Position numbers and translations under genes: made by a program. The notes under the pieces are model-generated. The model was not told the DNA's origin, did no database searches, and worked only from the letters and a program-made list of their open reading frames with translations. From Zerene cesonia (Eukaryota > Arthropoda > Insecta > Lepidoptera > Pieridae), in NCBI RefSeq assembly GCF_012273895.1, contig NC_052126.1:1873218-1937217 (forward strand): 64,000 bases of DNA, written 5' to 3'. Positions 53,201-59,166 of the stretch are shown in pieces (within the stretch, counting starts at the first letter, position 1; every line of letters begins with the position of its first letter).

Positions 53201-56056
53201 AAGCGTTGTAAATGAACCGTATAGTGACAGGAATCCGATTACATTAATAGTTTTTATTTTATTGATTTTACTTGTGACATCTTATTGTATTAGGTGACAA
53301 TATCAAAAATAAACGGAAAGAAAATATATAAATATCGCCTTTGATATAAGAGCGAAACATATTCTAGTGGACATTTTCAATTATTCGAAACAAAAGCTAA
53401 GGACAATCTCGATATTATATACTCTTAAAAAACATATAAATAAAGTAAATGTATGGACTGAAGTCCTTTCGTTTATAGATACGTTACCAAATTCATATAT
53501 ATAAAAGAAACCGATTTGGCTGAAAATTTGTGCAGAGATAGCTTAGACTCCTGGTTCTAAGCTACCTCATACGGACATAGGACATTACATCCCGGATATC
53601 CCACGGGAACAGGAATATGCGGGAAAACCCCCGTTCTTTCCTGGGACTACGCGAGCAAAGCCGCGAGCGGAAAGCTACTATTTCATGAAACTAATTAAAT
53701 CAATGCAAAACTAAATTATCGCTTTGCCTAAATAAATAAATTCATTATAAATATTGTATTATCAAAGCTAATGACTCTTGATGATATTATAAGATCATGG
53801 TTTATGTATTCATGTAACAATTTTTTGTAAGATAGGGGGCATAGTTATCTAACGAGGTCTCCAATGTGTTGCCGACTTTTGAAATATATTATAATAGAAT
53901 AATACTTATCTATTAAGTAAAAAGTGATGACTCAAAACTATACATACATACTTTGTAATATAATATATAGGTAATTTGTAAATTGACTCGTACTAGAGAA
54001 GATATCTGAATTTACATTCAAAATTGAGTTTGAATAAGATGAATGCACATTATACTCAAACTATTAACGTACATTGCTTACGTATACGTTCAATATACAT
54101 TATCTTATCGTTACATAACAGTGGGCGCATTATAATACGAGGCATTGACTTTTCTCGATGGAAATGACGGTTGTTCTGATTGTATCATTATNNNNNNNNN
54201 NNNNNNNNNNNNNNNNNNNNNNNNNNNNNNNNNNNNNNNNNNNNNNNNNNNNNNNNNNNNNNNNNNNNNNNNNNNNNNNNNNNNNNNNNNNNNNNNNNNN
54301 NNNNNNNNNNNNNNNNNNNNNNNNNNNNNNNNNNNNNNNNNNNNNNNNNNNNNNNNNNNNNNNNNNNNNNNNNNNNNNNNNNNNNNNNNNNNNNNNNNNN
54401 NNNNNNNNNNNNNNNNNNNNNNNNNNNNNNNNNNNNNNNNNNNNNNNNNNNNNNNNNNNNNNNNNNNNNNNNNNNNNNNNNNNNNNNNNNNNNNNNNNNN
54501 NNNNNNNNNNNNNNNNNNNNNNNNNNNNNNNNNNNNNNNNNNNNNNNNNNNNNNNNNNNNNNNNNNNNNNNNNNNNNNNNNNNNNNNNNNNNNNNNNNNN
54601 NNNNNNNNNNNNNNNNNNNNNNNNNNNNNNNNNNNNNNNNNNNNNNNNNNNNNNNNNNNNNNNNNNNNNNNNNNNNNNNNNNNNNNNNNNNNNNNNNNNN
54701 NNNNNNNNNNNNNNNNNNNNNNNNNNNNNNNNNNNNNNNNNNNNNNNNNNNNNNNNNNNNNNNNNNNNNNNNNNNNNNNNNNNNNNNNNNNNNNNNNNNN
54801 NNNNNNNNNNNNNNNNNNNNNNNNNNNNNNNNNNNNNNNNNNNNNNNNNNNNNNNNNNNNNNNNNNNNNNNNNNNNNNNNNNNNNNNNNNNNNNNNNNNN
54901 NNNNNNNNNNNNNNNNNNNNNNNNNNNNNNNNNNNNNNNNNNNNNNNNNNNNNNNNNNNNNNNNNNNNNNNNNNNNNNNNNNNNNNNNNNNNNNNNNNNN
55001 NNNNNNNNNNNNNNNNNNNNNNNNNNNNNNNNNNNNNNNNNNNNNNNNNNNNNNNNNNNNNNNNNNNNNNNNNNNNNNNNNNNNNNNNNNNNNNNNNNNN
55101 NNNNNNNNNNNNNNNNNNNNNNNNNNNNNNNNNNNNNNNNNNNNNNNNNNNNNNNNNNNNNNNNNNNNNNNNNNNNNNNNNNNNNNNNNNNCCCAGATTG
55201 ATAACAAGCCACACCTTTTAAAATAATTAATTTTGATAAGAATAAGATAGAAGTAAGAATAAGTAAAGAAAACATGAAATAATCGATTATGACATACAAA
55301 TCGATTTATCGATATACTAGATCCCATAATGTTCACACTTCATCGATTTTAAAGCTAAAATATCGTAATTGGGCCACCTCGAGAGGTACTCCCATTGACC
55401 TATCAGCGTGACATCAATGGAAGGAGTTTTCAAGCATGCGTATAGCGCGCGAAGCCGAATGGCAGGCGTATAACTCGAAATACTATGCATTTTATGAGCA
55501 TTTCGCACAAAATCCTAAATGAAAATGTCTTATTATCGCCTACTTTATATTATCTATGCAACAAATGTTGCCAGTACACACAACCCCCGCTCGGAATACT
55601 GAGAAATCTACTGACCTGATTCTCCTGATTGAGCAGTTTAAGTTGGTCGTTTATAAGGCTGTATTTAGCGCTCTCCTCCTTCCTCAGTGCCCGCTCCTTC
55701 TTCAGCTCTGGGCTCCAGAAGGTCTTTATGCTGTGCATGCTGGAGCCCAGTTTCTGGTTGGTCAATTCCAGTTCCTTCTTGAGGTTGCCGAGCTCCCGCT
55801 GCAGATCGGAATTTTGTGATTGCAGTTCTCCAAGAAATAGAGGGGGCGGTTCGCGTCGGTAGTAGTCGTCTTCAGGGGGCGGCGGAGGGGCGTAGGAGCG
55901 GTCATAGTCCCGCTCGAGGGACTGGTAGCGCAGCGGCCGCGGCCTGGCCCGGTGGTGGGCTCCGGCGGAGGCCGAGCGGCCGCGCTCGTCCGGGGCCGGG
56001 GAGGGCTCGTCATCGCGCGCGAGGTAAGGGCTGCGGCGGGACGGGCTGCGGTCCAC
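20257..56056 (-). CDS. brp: Bruchpilot (ERC/ELKS/CAST family active-zone scaffold), BRP-type transcript, gene-level entry
   Basis: Coding exons on the minus strand: 56056-55616, 37236-37087, 36311-36215, 35526-35471, optional 34799-34536, 33639-33472, 33157-33011, 32115-31370, 29259-29049, 28697-28545, 25807-25619, 25240-25101, 25004-22835, 21480-21217, 21115-20910, 20797-20734 and 20292-20257. Every junction is GT-AG and all phases agree. The joined product is about 1745 residues without the optional exon, against 1740 for Drosophila BRP, and is nearly all coiled coil. Family landmarks appear in order: LGSSMHSIKTFWSPELKKER, KQAMLVRQLEEELRLRMRQP, HIAVLKESLCAKEEHY, TTSQELDR, and a C-terminal FLKSFF. 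Known role: BRP forms the presynaptic T-bar, with its N terminus near the Ca2+ channels and its C terminus tethering synaptic vesicles. The start codon is unresolved (see exon 1). Identity is secure; exon usage is inferred. Confidence 0.95.
20440..20610. repeat. AAGATAAG-rich stretch and dispersed repeat fragment in brp intron
   Basis: Several AAGATAAGA units, then TAATCTGATGGTAGATGATT..CCATCGCC, a diverged piece of a common lepidopteran repeat. Intron between exons 17 and 16. Confidence 0.4.
20734..20797 (-). CDS. brp: brp exon 16, branch-point exon before the alternative 3' ends
   Basis: 64 nt; one base completes Gln, then SVRNLQAKLKTQQQAQAQKE plus E. Acceptor TTTTAG, donor GTAAAA at phase 0. 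It matches the fly LQQALKIAQAKVKQAQTQQQ end. Its phase-0 donor fits both exon 17 (BRP tip) and exon 18 (ELKS-type tail), so the choice of C terminus is probably made here. Confidence 0.92.
20910..21115 (-). CDS. brp: brp exon 15
   Basis: 206 nt, phase 0 to 2, acceptor TAAACAG, donor GTAAGT. AGGSTAAVTEINRKLTDTQK, then AAETERLLQLVQMSQEEQAQ and KEKQIMDLQ, matching fly ETERLLQLVQMSQEEQNAKE. Confidence 0.95.
21217..21480 (-). CDS. brp: brp exon 14
   Basis: 88 codons, phase 0 to 0, acceptor TAACAG, donor GTAAGA. LDLREANKKLQQAGQSGRAG ... KRKDVEEKEKSLTELDRQLK, KKRKEQMDQMEASLRK matches fly DIEEKEKKMAEFD.QLRKRKEQMDQLEKSL. The long Gln-rich run of the fly protein before this block is much reduced here. 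Confidence 0.94.
21481..22834. other. brp intron between exons 14 and 13
   Basis: Contains a plus-strand reading frame at 22030-22278 (82 codons from ATG, MHRTFYNRDMVGGAL..., acidic Asn/Asp-rich end) of unknown meaning, not coiled-coil and not matching BRP. Otherwise no recognised element. Confidence 0.4.
22835..25004 (-). CDS. brp: brp exon 13, the single large exon encoding the BRP-specific coiled-coil rod
   Basis: 2170 nt: one base completes Arg, then 723 codons without interruption, acceptor TTTCAG, donor GTCAGT at phase 0. Runs from SQNEIYRLQNKIDILEADKD through DDLRKLQDESARLQ, RDATEMEAGRLAKELEKSQM and LVAQLEKSQDMLVNFQREL to QSQLEMLVQELEKSQ. Almost entirely heptad coil rich in E/K/R/Q with no globular domain. 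In fly BRP this is the C-terminal half with no vertebrate ELKS counterpart, forming the filament reaching from the membrane toward the vesicles. The open frame beyond 22835 is intron read-through. Confidence 0.97.
25101..25240 (-). CDS. brp: brp exon 12
   Basis: 140 nt, phase 0 to 2, acceptor TTTTCAG, donor GTACAT. MERDDALTELEILKEKLDKA ... YEKMLEKYD is near-identical to fly MERDDAVTEVEILKEKLDKAL. The initial Met is an internal codon, not a start. Confidence 0.95.
25619..25807 (-). CDS. brp: brp exon 11
   Basis: 63 codons, phase 0 to 0, acceptor TCCCAG, donor GTGAGT. ALVARIQKERDSALADAASC, an Ala-rich coil, then TELDVLRERWEKAHQQHQKL, matching fly LEVLKERYEKSHAIQQKL. The middle (AEAAAAAANRAARDRD) is GC-rich and more Ala-biased than its neighbours. 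Confidence 0.92.
27221..27421 (-). mobile_element. HINE family A copy (first of a tandem pair)
   Basis: CTGGCTGCGCCCTGCGGTTT to ATATTAGTAGGA; CTAG has become CTGG. Confidence 0.8.
27437..27618 (-). mobile_element. HINE family A copy (second of a tandem pair), 5' tip lost
   Basis: CTAGCTGCGCCCCGCGGTTT to CGCATTTATAATATTAT, 15 bases from the first copy; lacks the GAAAGAGCAAC stretch. The spacer is made of TAGTAGGA tip copies. Confidence 0.75.
28545..28697 (-). CDS. brp: brp exon 10
   Basis: 51 codons, phase 0 to 0, acceptor CCCACAG, donor GTAAGT. LQVDREKSAYDFESLQSQLD and KALGQAARLQKERDTAQLDA match the fly YDNLQSQLDKALGQAARMQKE block. Confidence 0.94.
29049..29259 (-). CDS. brp: brp exon 9
   Basis: 211 nt; one base completes the split Arg, then 70 codons (LQSSISRLHSERDKAIAELD ... 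LDKSAVEVRK). Acceptor CACCAG, donor GTGGGT, leaving at phase 0. Matches the fly VSRIHADRDRAFSEVEK coil. Confidence 0.93.
29790..30420 (-). pseudogene. degenerate LINE reverse-transcriptase C-terminal region
   Basis: Minus-strand translation near 30300-30350 gives TYLGVTIDSRFN, then a stop, then KEH, the YLGV.iD..l.W..H motif of non-LTR retrotransposon RTs. Nearer 29850-29990 it gives NNIITRSVTNATLQLPSYKN and INQLPKSI, the TR....L.lP...N.LP tail of such proteins. Stops and frameshifts show it is dead. It lies in the intron between exons 9 and 8. Clade not assigned. Confidence 0.7.
30633..30742. repeat. imperfect tandem duplication, unit about 65 bases
   Basis: ATATTATAGAT.TCAATTTTTAAA.AG and GTA.GTAAGAAT occur twice in order. 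Confidence 0.6.
31085..31284 (+). mobile_element. HINE family A copy, full length
   Basis: TCCTACCAATATTATAAATG to GCGCAGCTAG, A/T flanks; 85 bases from the donor side of brp exon 8. Confidence 0.8.
31370..32115 (-). CDS. brp: brp exon 8
   Basis: 746 nt, entering at phase 0 and leaving at phase 2 (acceptor TTTTTAG, donor GTGAGT). It runs from IENLEDLLKEKDNQVDMARA through SSLEEVIGDKEKQIQQLREQ, ADWEAAKQRLARLELENERL and TTFGRSTLTTSQELDR to EQDSLKEEYD. These are unmistakable BRP blocks, continuous heptad coil. A segment before TTFGR found in some fly forms is absent here and may be an isoform difference. Confidence 0.96.
32116..33010. other. brp intron between exons 8 and 7
   Basis: AT-rich; nothing recognised. 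Confidence 0.5.
33011..33157 (-). CDS. brp: brp exon 7
   Basis: 49 codons, phase 0 to 0, acceptor TTTTAG, donor GTAAAG. VEELKARLDEKSRLVEKKT...DHSEIKDRKINVLQRK is the conserved ERC coil (DIKDRKISVLQRKIENL in fly). Confidence 0.95.
33472..33639 (-). CDS. brp: brp exon 6
   Basis: 56 codons, phase 0 to 0, acceptor GAGCAG, donor GTATGT. LDEFRLEIQRRDQEILAMAA and HIAVLKESLCAKEEHYSMLQ are near-identical to fly BRP and align to the ELKS HIEVLKESLTAKE segment. Confidence 0.95.
33729..33938 (+). other. unexplained plus-strand reading frame in brp intron
   Basis: After CTACATAG (acceptor-like) a frame of 69 codons and TAA: AISDGGNDIDVKNMLLISMD, TVEVKSVSIDFQAAQASIDK, EVLEMFSALNSISAVEDIST and YLNLVSTCN. 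Composition is protein-like and it reads against brp, between exons 6 and 5. No family recognised; may be a decayed transposon or retrocopy, or a nested gene's exon. Confidence 0.3.
34536..34799 (-). CDS. brp: brp exon 5, probable cassette exon with ELKS-like segment
   Basis: 88 codons, phase 0 at both ends, so it can be included or skipped without a frameshift. Translation starts ELKATADTLRALQMQLERAL, contains LTAVLETKEARIATLERQVA, then an Ala/Pro-rich SPPPPSL linker and ends EPPFKRQ. The TAVLETKEARIATLERQ part resembles vertebrate ELKS (TVIEMKDSKISSMERG), at the same place between the MQ-rich coil and the KESL coil. The remembered fly core protein runs directly from exon 4 to exon 6. Donor GTAAGT is strong; the acceptor (GTGTGGCAG) has a poor pyrimidine tract, as expected for regulated use. 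The exon is much more GC-rich than the other internal exons. Confidence 0.8.
34800..35470. other. brp intron between exons 5 and 4, GC-rich left part
   Basis: 34800-35120 is markedly CpG-rich (runs such as GGACGTACGGACGTCGACGT), contiguous with GC-rich exon 5. It could be an internal promoter or CpG-island-like block. The rest is AT-rich. Confidence 0.4.
35471..35526 (-). CDS. brp: brp exon 4
   Basis: 56 nt; begins with two bases completing the split Gly, then KEEERQMFQQMQAMAQKQ, matching fly BRP residue for residue over most of its length. Acceptor TTTCCAG, donor GTAATT, leaving at phase 0. Confidence 0.94.
35945..36172 (-). mobile_element. Helitron-like element, diverged family, in brp intron
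   Basis: CTAGCTTTTCGTCGCAACTT at the left, AACAAACATACAAACACACT and CGCATTCTAAATATTAATA at the right; ends 43 bases before exon 3's donor side. Confidence 0.55.
36215..36311 (-). CDS. brp: brp exon 3
   Basis: 97 nt, entering at phase 0 and leaving at phase 1 (acceptor AACAG, donor GTAAGC). Encodes ELELRIETQKQTLQARDESI and KKLLEMLQNKGMG, the strongly conserved ERC coil. The split Gly codon is completed by exon 4. Confidence 0.95.
36312..37086. other. brp intron between exons 3 and 2
   Basis: AT-rich, no recognised element. Confidence 0.5.
37087..37236 (-). CDS. brp: brp exon 2
   Basis: Fifty codons, phase 0 at both ends (acceptor TTGCAG, donor GTATCA). Translation KQAMLVRQLEEELRLRMRQP...AENEHLQREIAILRDTIK is almost identical to the fly BRP/ERC N-terminal coil. 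It follows an 18.4-kb first intron. Confidence 0.95.
38260..38410 (-). repeat. GGTGGTAGCGCTTACC dispersed repeat fragment
   Basis: CTTTTTCCTTACCCTTCCCA, GTATGGGCGGTGGTAGAGCT and CACCAGCTCCATTGCCGACG. Confidence 0.6.
38578..38705 (-). mobile_element. family B Helitron-like fragment
   Basis: CTAGCTAACTAAACGCTGTT, GATGTTGGCCGATTCTCAGA and CACGAGAATAA; same order as 48147-48320, internally deleted. Confidence 0.5.
39725..39920 (-). mobile_element. Helitron-like element, diverged family
   Basis: CTAGCTGTCCTATCCTGTCA at left, ATCGGTTCAATGGTTCAGGC in the middle, TTTCGCATTTTTAATATTG at right. Confidence 0.5.
40135..40350 (+). other. plus-strand reading frame of unknown nature in brp intron 1
   Basis: 71 codons from ATG: METIFNVRSANLSAKSSCVR, DSKFAAIVYEDETFKELMTL, NRSFRNRRNRKELQANISLP then GPPPDK and TAA. 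Protein-like with a basic then proline-rich end; no family recognised. May be a fragment of a dead transposon or retrocopy. Confidence 0.25.
40601..40902. other. assembly gap (302 N)
   Basis: Run of N followed by an (AT)n stretch, so the gap probably covers an AT microsatellite. Confidence 0.99.
40943..41129 (+). mobile_element. HINE family A copy, 3' hairpin partly deleted
   Basis: TCCTACTAATATTATAAATG to GCGCAGCTAG; the ACTTACGCGGGTGAAACC part of the 3' hairpin is missing. Confidence 0.8.
41142..41282. mobile_element. foldback/MITE-like element with inverted tRNA T-arm sequence
   Basis: Arms of about 55 bases: TTGAAAGAA.AGA...T.GAT.ACGAGGCGG.ATTCGAACCCGCG and its complement CGCGGGTTCGAATCCCGCCTCGTAATC..TTCTTTCAA, around a loop of about 20 bases. 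GGTTCGAATCC is the tRNA T-loop/B-box sequence. No other tRNA arms are present. Confidence 0.7.
44030..44165 (+). repeat. dispersed repeat fragment
   Basis: TCGCCCATGAACATTC..AGAGG, CTGCCCACTTTTA, GACAGGGAAGGGTGA; same blocks as 46620-46890. Confidence 0.5.
45118..45243 (+). mobile_element. Helitron-like fragment
   Basis: TTTGTGACGTTATCACGCAA, AACCACTGGACCGATTTC and the end GGCGAAGTCAGTGCGTACAG plus CTAG. Confidence 0.45.
45480..45663 (+). mobile_element. mosaic Helitron: family B 5' half joined to family A 3' half
   Basis: 5' part AATTCTCGTGTCACAGTTTT, CTCCGAAACGGCTTGACCGA and TTGGGTAGGTCTGAGAATCG is the complement of the family B copy at 48147-48320. From TTTTTATCCCGATATTCCTA to GCGCAGCTAG it is family A. 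The switch is near 45598-45604. Confidence 0.75.
46015..46200 (+). mobile_element. Helitron-like element with internal (GA)n
   Basis: TGAATTGATTTGGATGAAAT, GTACAGAGATACTTTGAGAC, a GA microsatellite, and AAACGGGAATTATGCGGGGA; ends near TTAGCT. Confidence 0.45.
46114..46131. repeat. (GA)n microsatellite
   Basis: Nine GA units inside the Helitron-like element. Confidence 0.9.
46615..46895 (+). repeat. GGTGGTAGCGCTTACC-type dispersed repeat, long copy
   Basis: GTTGGTGGTTCGCTTGATGG, CTGCCCACTTTTATGGGGTA, TTTCACGCCGGTTTTCTGTG and GGGGTGTGGTACTTCCTCGG. Confidence 0.65.
47397..47458. repeat. 32-bp unit tandem duplication
   Basis: AACTCTAGCTGTTTTCTGGT...AAAAATCC occurs twice, identical over about 28 bases, period 32. 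Confidence 0.85.
48147..48320 (-). mobile_element. family B Helitron-like element
   Basis: CTAGCTGCACCCGGCAAACG at the left; TTAGCCGATTCTCAGACCTA, CAAGTCGTTTCGGAGGAGTA and GACACGAGAATTTCATATA at the right. Confidence 0.6.
49443..49460. repeat. short interstitial TTAGG array
   Basis: TTAGGTTAGGTTAGG, three units of the insect telomeric repeat. Confidence 0.6.
53490..53685 (+). mobile_element. Helitron-like element, diverged family
   Basis: AACCGATTTGGCTGAAAATT, GTGCAGAGATAGCTTAGACT, ATCCCGGATATCCCACGGGA and the 3' end ACGCGAGCAAAGCCGCGAGC..AAGCTA. Confidence 0.55.
54192..55191. other. assembly gap (1000 N)
   Basis: Exactly 1000 N, a scaffold gap of conventional or unknown size in brp intron 1; could hide an alternative exon. 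Confidence 0.99.
55616..56056 (-). CDS. brp: brp exon 1 (first recognised coding exon; start uncertain)
   Basis: Encodes a basic, Pro/Arg/Ser-rich head (SPYLARDDEPSPAPDE..., RYQSLERDYDRSYAPPPPP) like the fly N terminus, then the ERC signature coil LGELQSQNSDLQRELGNLKK and LGSSMHSIKTFWSPELKKER. It ends in LNQENQ with donor GTCAGT at phase 0. No ATG opens this frame: the codon at 56056-56054 is GTG, and the frame stays open upstream to a TGA at 56174-56176 without a Met. CCGCAG just before the GTG could be an acceptor from an unseen 5' exon; otherwise a sequence error or non-ATG start is needed. The exon is very GC-rich compared with the surroundings. Confidence 0.85.
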
Positions 56057-56258
56057 CTGCGGGAGGCGGCCCCTCGCGCCCGACCAGTCCTGCCGGCGCC
56101 AATCCTCTCGGCACTGCGGCCGCTCCTCGTCGCCGGCGTACTCGCGGAGATACAGTTTGACGTGTTTCCCGCCTCAATTCGAACGCATTGTGCACTGGAC
56201 TGGCCGGCGAGCGCGAGAACACTGGACGGGACGCCCGGAGCATCGATCGTGACGCGGG

Positions 56259-56268
56259 GCGCATGCGC
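56259..56268. promoter_or_regulatory. NRF1-like palindrome in the GC-rich region upstream of brp exon 1
   Basis: GCGCATGCGC, the core NRF1/Ewg-type palindrome, about 200 bases 5' of the first recognised brp codon, in a CpG-rich block (about 55.7-56.3 kb) in otherwise AT-rich DNA. Such sites mark TATA-less promoters; in fly the NRF1 homologue Ewg acts in neurons. Suggestive only; no start site is demonstrated. Confidence 0.4.
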
Positions 56269-57697
56269 GACGCCGTTTGCAGCGCTGTCGTCGCTGTTTT
56301 CCTGATTTTAATCTATAATTGGTGTGAGTACGGGATGCGTTCGTGTTTTGATGTATGGTAATTTACGAGTTTAATGGTGTAGTCGATGGTTACGGCTAAG
56401 TTTTAGTGATGCACTACTTGAGGTTTATAGGTTTTACAGTTCCGATAGAGCTCCATGCATCCATTGCCAGATCATAATATACGTTCTTCTTTTGTTATCT
56501 ATTATTAAAGTAATCAAATAATTTTATTACTTAGGCGCTACGTAATTCAGTACAATATACATATTAATTTATATTACAATAAAATTATATCGTGTAGTAA
56601 CTAGTTGTTACATAAATGGTTAAATAATGAGTAGTGAGAGTTAAGATAAATATAATTTGAATTATATGCTAAGTTTGAATAAATTTTTAATTTGCTCCTA
56701 TAGTTATAACATTTTTCAATTATTTTACCAAAGTATATACATTTTATATATCATACAATTAGATAATTAATTTCCCACGACAAATTTCATGATAGATACG
56801 AGTAAACCTCTTTAATCTATTTTTAATACACAGATAACACGTTTAAAACAAAAAGAAAAAAACGGTATTATCAATATTTTTAAATCATTCCATTTTTAAA
56901 TATGTCACTCGTTCTATTAATAGACCCGGTTTTCAGATTCCCATTTTCCTGAGCGACGCTAGCAGCGCTCTAGCGCTTTATAACAAATTTCGCTAAGTCT
57001 CCTCTTATTCTGTGACCCACTTAAACGTTCTATCCCGTTCACACAGCCCGTGATTCGTAGTTGTGTCTCTGTCAATTGTAAGGTCGTCGGTATGTCGGTT
57101 ATAAGCGCCGGTAGTACTCTGGAAGACTAGTGTAGGTTGGACGTTATCCTAAAATCCTTCAGGTTTTTAGGGCGAGCTTGATTAAATAATTTAGTCTTAG
57201 CAGTTTGTCTAAGTGTACTTAAGAACGTCAGTCTTATGATAGGGTTATATTACATTCCTTATGCAGCGTTTTGTGACTTGACTGCTATATATATTTATAT
57301 TACTAGTATATTTTGTAGAGCGTAAGTATTGCCTGAGACTGAAACTTTGCTCATAAACCCACAAGTATCACTAAGTCGAGTATTATATTATATTGGATAT
57401 GGGTTTAGTAACGCGTATGAAATAAAATGCTGTTTGTCTAACGGATCTTGATGATACTGTTCCTTTATTGGGATGAAAATACGCTATTTATGTTTTATAC
57501 TTATAATTGTTAGAAAATAAAAGAAGCATAATTCAATAGATTGGTAGTTACAAATGAATACAGCAAAATTCTTTAGCTATTTAATGATAATTAATCAACG
57601 AACGAAAATGTCATTAAAAACCATTGAACCACTTCCGTAATTATACCGCGATTTTTCTTGCTTACGAATGAATATGTTTTGACAGATTATATGATAC

Positions 57698-57872
57698 TTG
57701 CTGCACGCTCCGGCTCCGCTCGGGTAGTCATTTATCGTAATTGAAATAATATAATCTGCCCTACCTTGTAAGTTGGATCAAATTACACATGGTGGGCAAA
57801 TCTCATCAAAATCAGTTGAGCAGTTTAGGAGTCCATCGCGGACAAACAATGTGATTCTAATGAATATGGACG
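57698..57872 (-). mobile_element. family D repeat, uninterrupted copy
   Basis: TTGCTGCACGCTCCGGCTCC, GTAGTCATTTATCGTAATTG, AAGTTGGATCAAATTACACA and GGACAAACAATGTGATTC, continuous where 8663-9052 is split. Confidence 0.6.
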
Positions 57873-58889
57873 TAATAAATGATGACACTTATTAAAAAGC
57901 AACTAAATAGTCATTAGGGATGGTATTGTATTGGGCCGTGGGTATCTATGCAAGATTTCCCCACTGAAAGAAAAAAGAAAGTCAACCTCATAGGTCGTAG
58001 CTGGCTACGAAACAAGCTACGAATGTAGATGATAAAAATTGACAAGTATCAAAAGCTTTGGCGGATTTGTACTTTGACTAGCACTCTCTAATAATATTTC
58101 GTGCAGGTAACTTATAATTAAGAAATAATTAGTGCATCAAAGAAGAATACTATAGCTAAATATATTGTTAGTTTCGTTCATGATTATATGGCGTCAAAAC
58201 AACTCTAATATTAATGTTATCAGTGTTGAAAAGGGATATACAGTTTGTCATACAATTGGTATAGGTTATTTGTATTAAATATATGATGTTTTACTATGAT
58301 TGATCTGATAATATATTGTGAAAATTACAATTTTGCTAGTAATGTAGAGGTTAAGACATTTATTACGTAAATAAGACTGGGATGGAAATAAAGCATTTGT
58401 ATAAGATATCATAAGATGTCAGATTTTTCTGTCTTTTCGAACATTTCTCAGACTAGGATACCTGCTATTATAATATGTGATAAATGAACTATAAGGTACA
58501 CATGTGTTTTATCTATTGAATTATATATAAGCTTTAGAAGGAACTGTATGTGTCTAGAGCTTAAATAATCTTCCAGAACAGTGTTTTAAATTTTAAAAAA
58601 GGAACGCAAACTAGAGTTTCATTTCGGACAATGTATGTCAAGTTTTGTTTTAACAAAAAAATAGGCGTGTTTCCTTCTCTGTGTATATTCTATAACAGTG
58701 CTGTAATTCAAAAAATGACTTTTTATCCCGATAATCTCACGGAACGGGAGCTACAAGCATACAACCCTGAGACTGTGTATCTTTTTCGCATACTGCGCGG
58801 CGCGGCGAGCGCCAAGCTAATAAGTTTTGCAGGTTAATTTATTTAAAAAAGCTTTCAAAATGCTATGTCTTATTTTAATTAATATCATG

Positions 58890-59166
58890 ATGATCAACGT
58901 AATCATCAGGCCATCTATGAGGACTTAGTCCATAATCCACAGCAGGCCAAATACGGGTTGGGAGATGTCAGATTATGTCGTTGGACTTTTTAATTCTTGG
59001 ACATGGCGATTTCCTCTTGATGTTTTCCTTCACCGTTGGGAGCAGTGGTGATGTGAATAATATACAGATAAATTGAAAAATCTATTTATTTGTTTCACGT
59101 AAGTCAGAACTCCAATTCCTGACTTTTTAAGTCCGAGAACCTAACTATTGAACCACTACTGCTCAA
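58890..59166 (-). mobile_element. tRNA-headed SINE (lepidopteran type)
   Basis: On the minus strand the head reads GAGCAGTAGTGGTTCAATAG, TTAGGTTCTCGGACTT (tRNA-like A-box region). The body has ACGGTGAAGGAAAACATCAA and CCCAACCCGTATTTGGCCTG, blocks common to many moth and butterfly SINEs. Confidence 0.7.

Larger units (their letters stand above)
37237..55615. other. brp first intron, about 18.4 kb
   Basis: Holds both assembly gaps, several Helitron-like elements, a tRNA-arm foldback (41142-41282), dispersed repeats, a CAAGATGGCGG (42725-42735, YY1/Pho-like), TGACGTCA at 44691-44698 and a short TTAGG run at 49443. No coding exon of brp is seen in it. Parts at 41.4-44.0 kb and 48.5-53.4 kb show nothing recognisable. 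Confidence 0.6.

Noticed and set aside
54111..55336. Long open frames of about 350-390 codons on both strands
   Set aside because: They consist almost wholly of N from the assembly gap.
55556..56305. Plus-strand and other-frame GC-rich open frames over brp exon 1
   Set aside because: GC-rich DNA lacks stops; only the minus-strand frame matches the ERC family.
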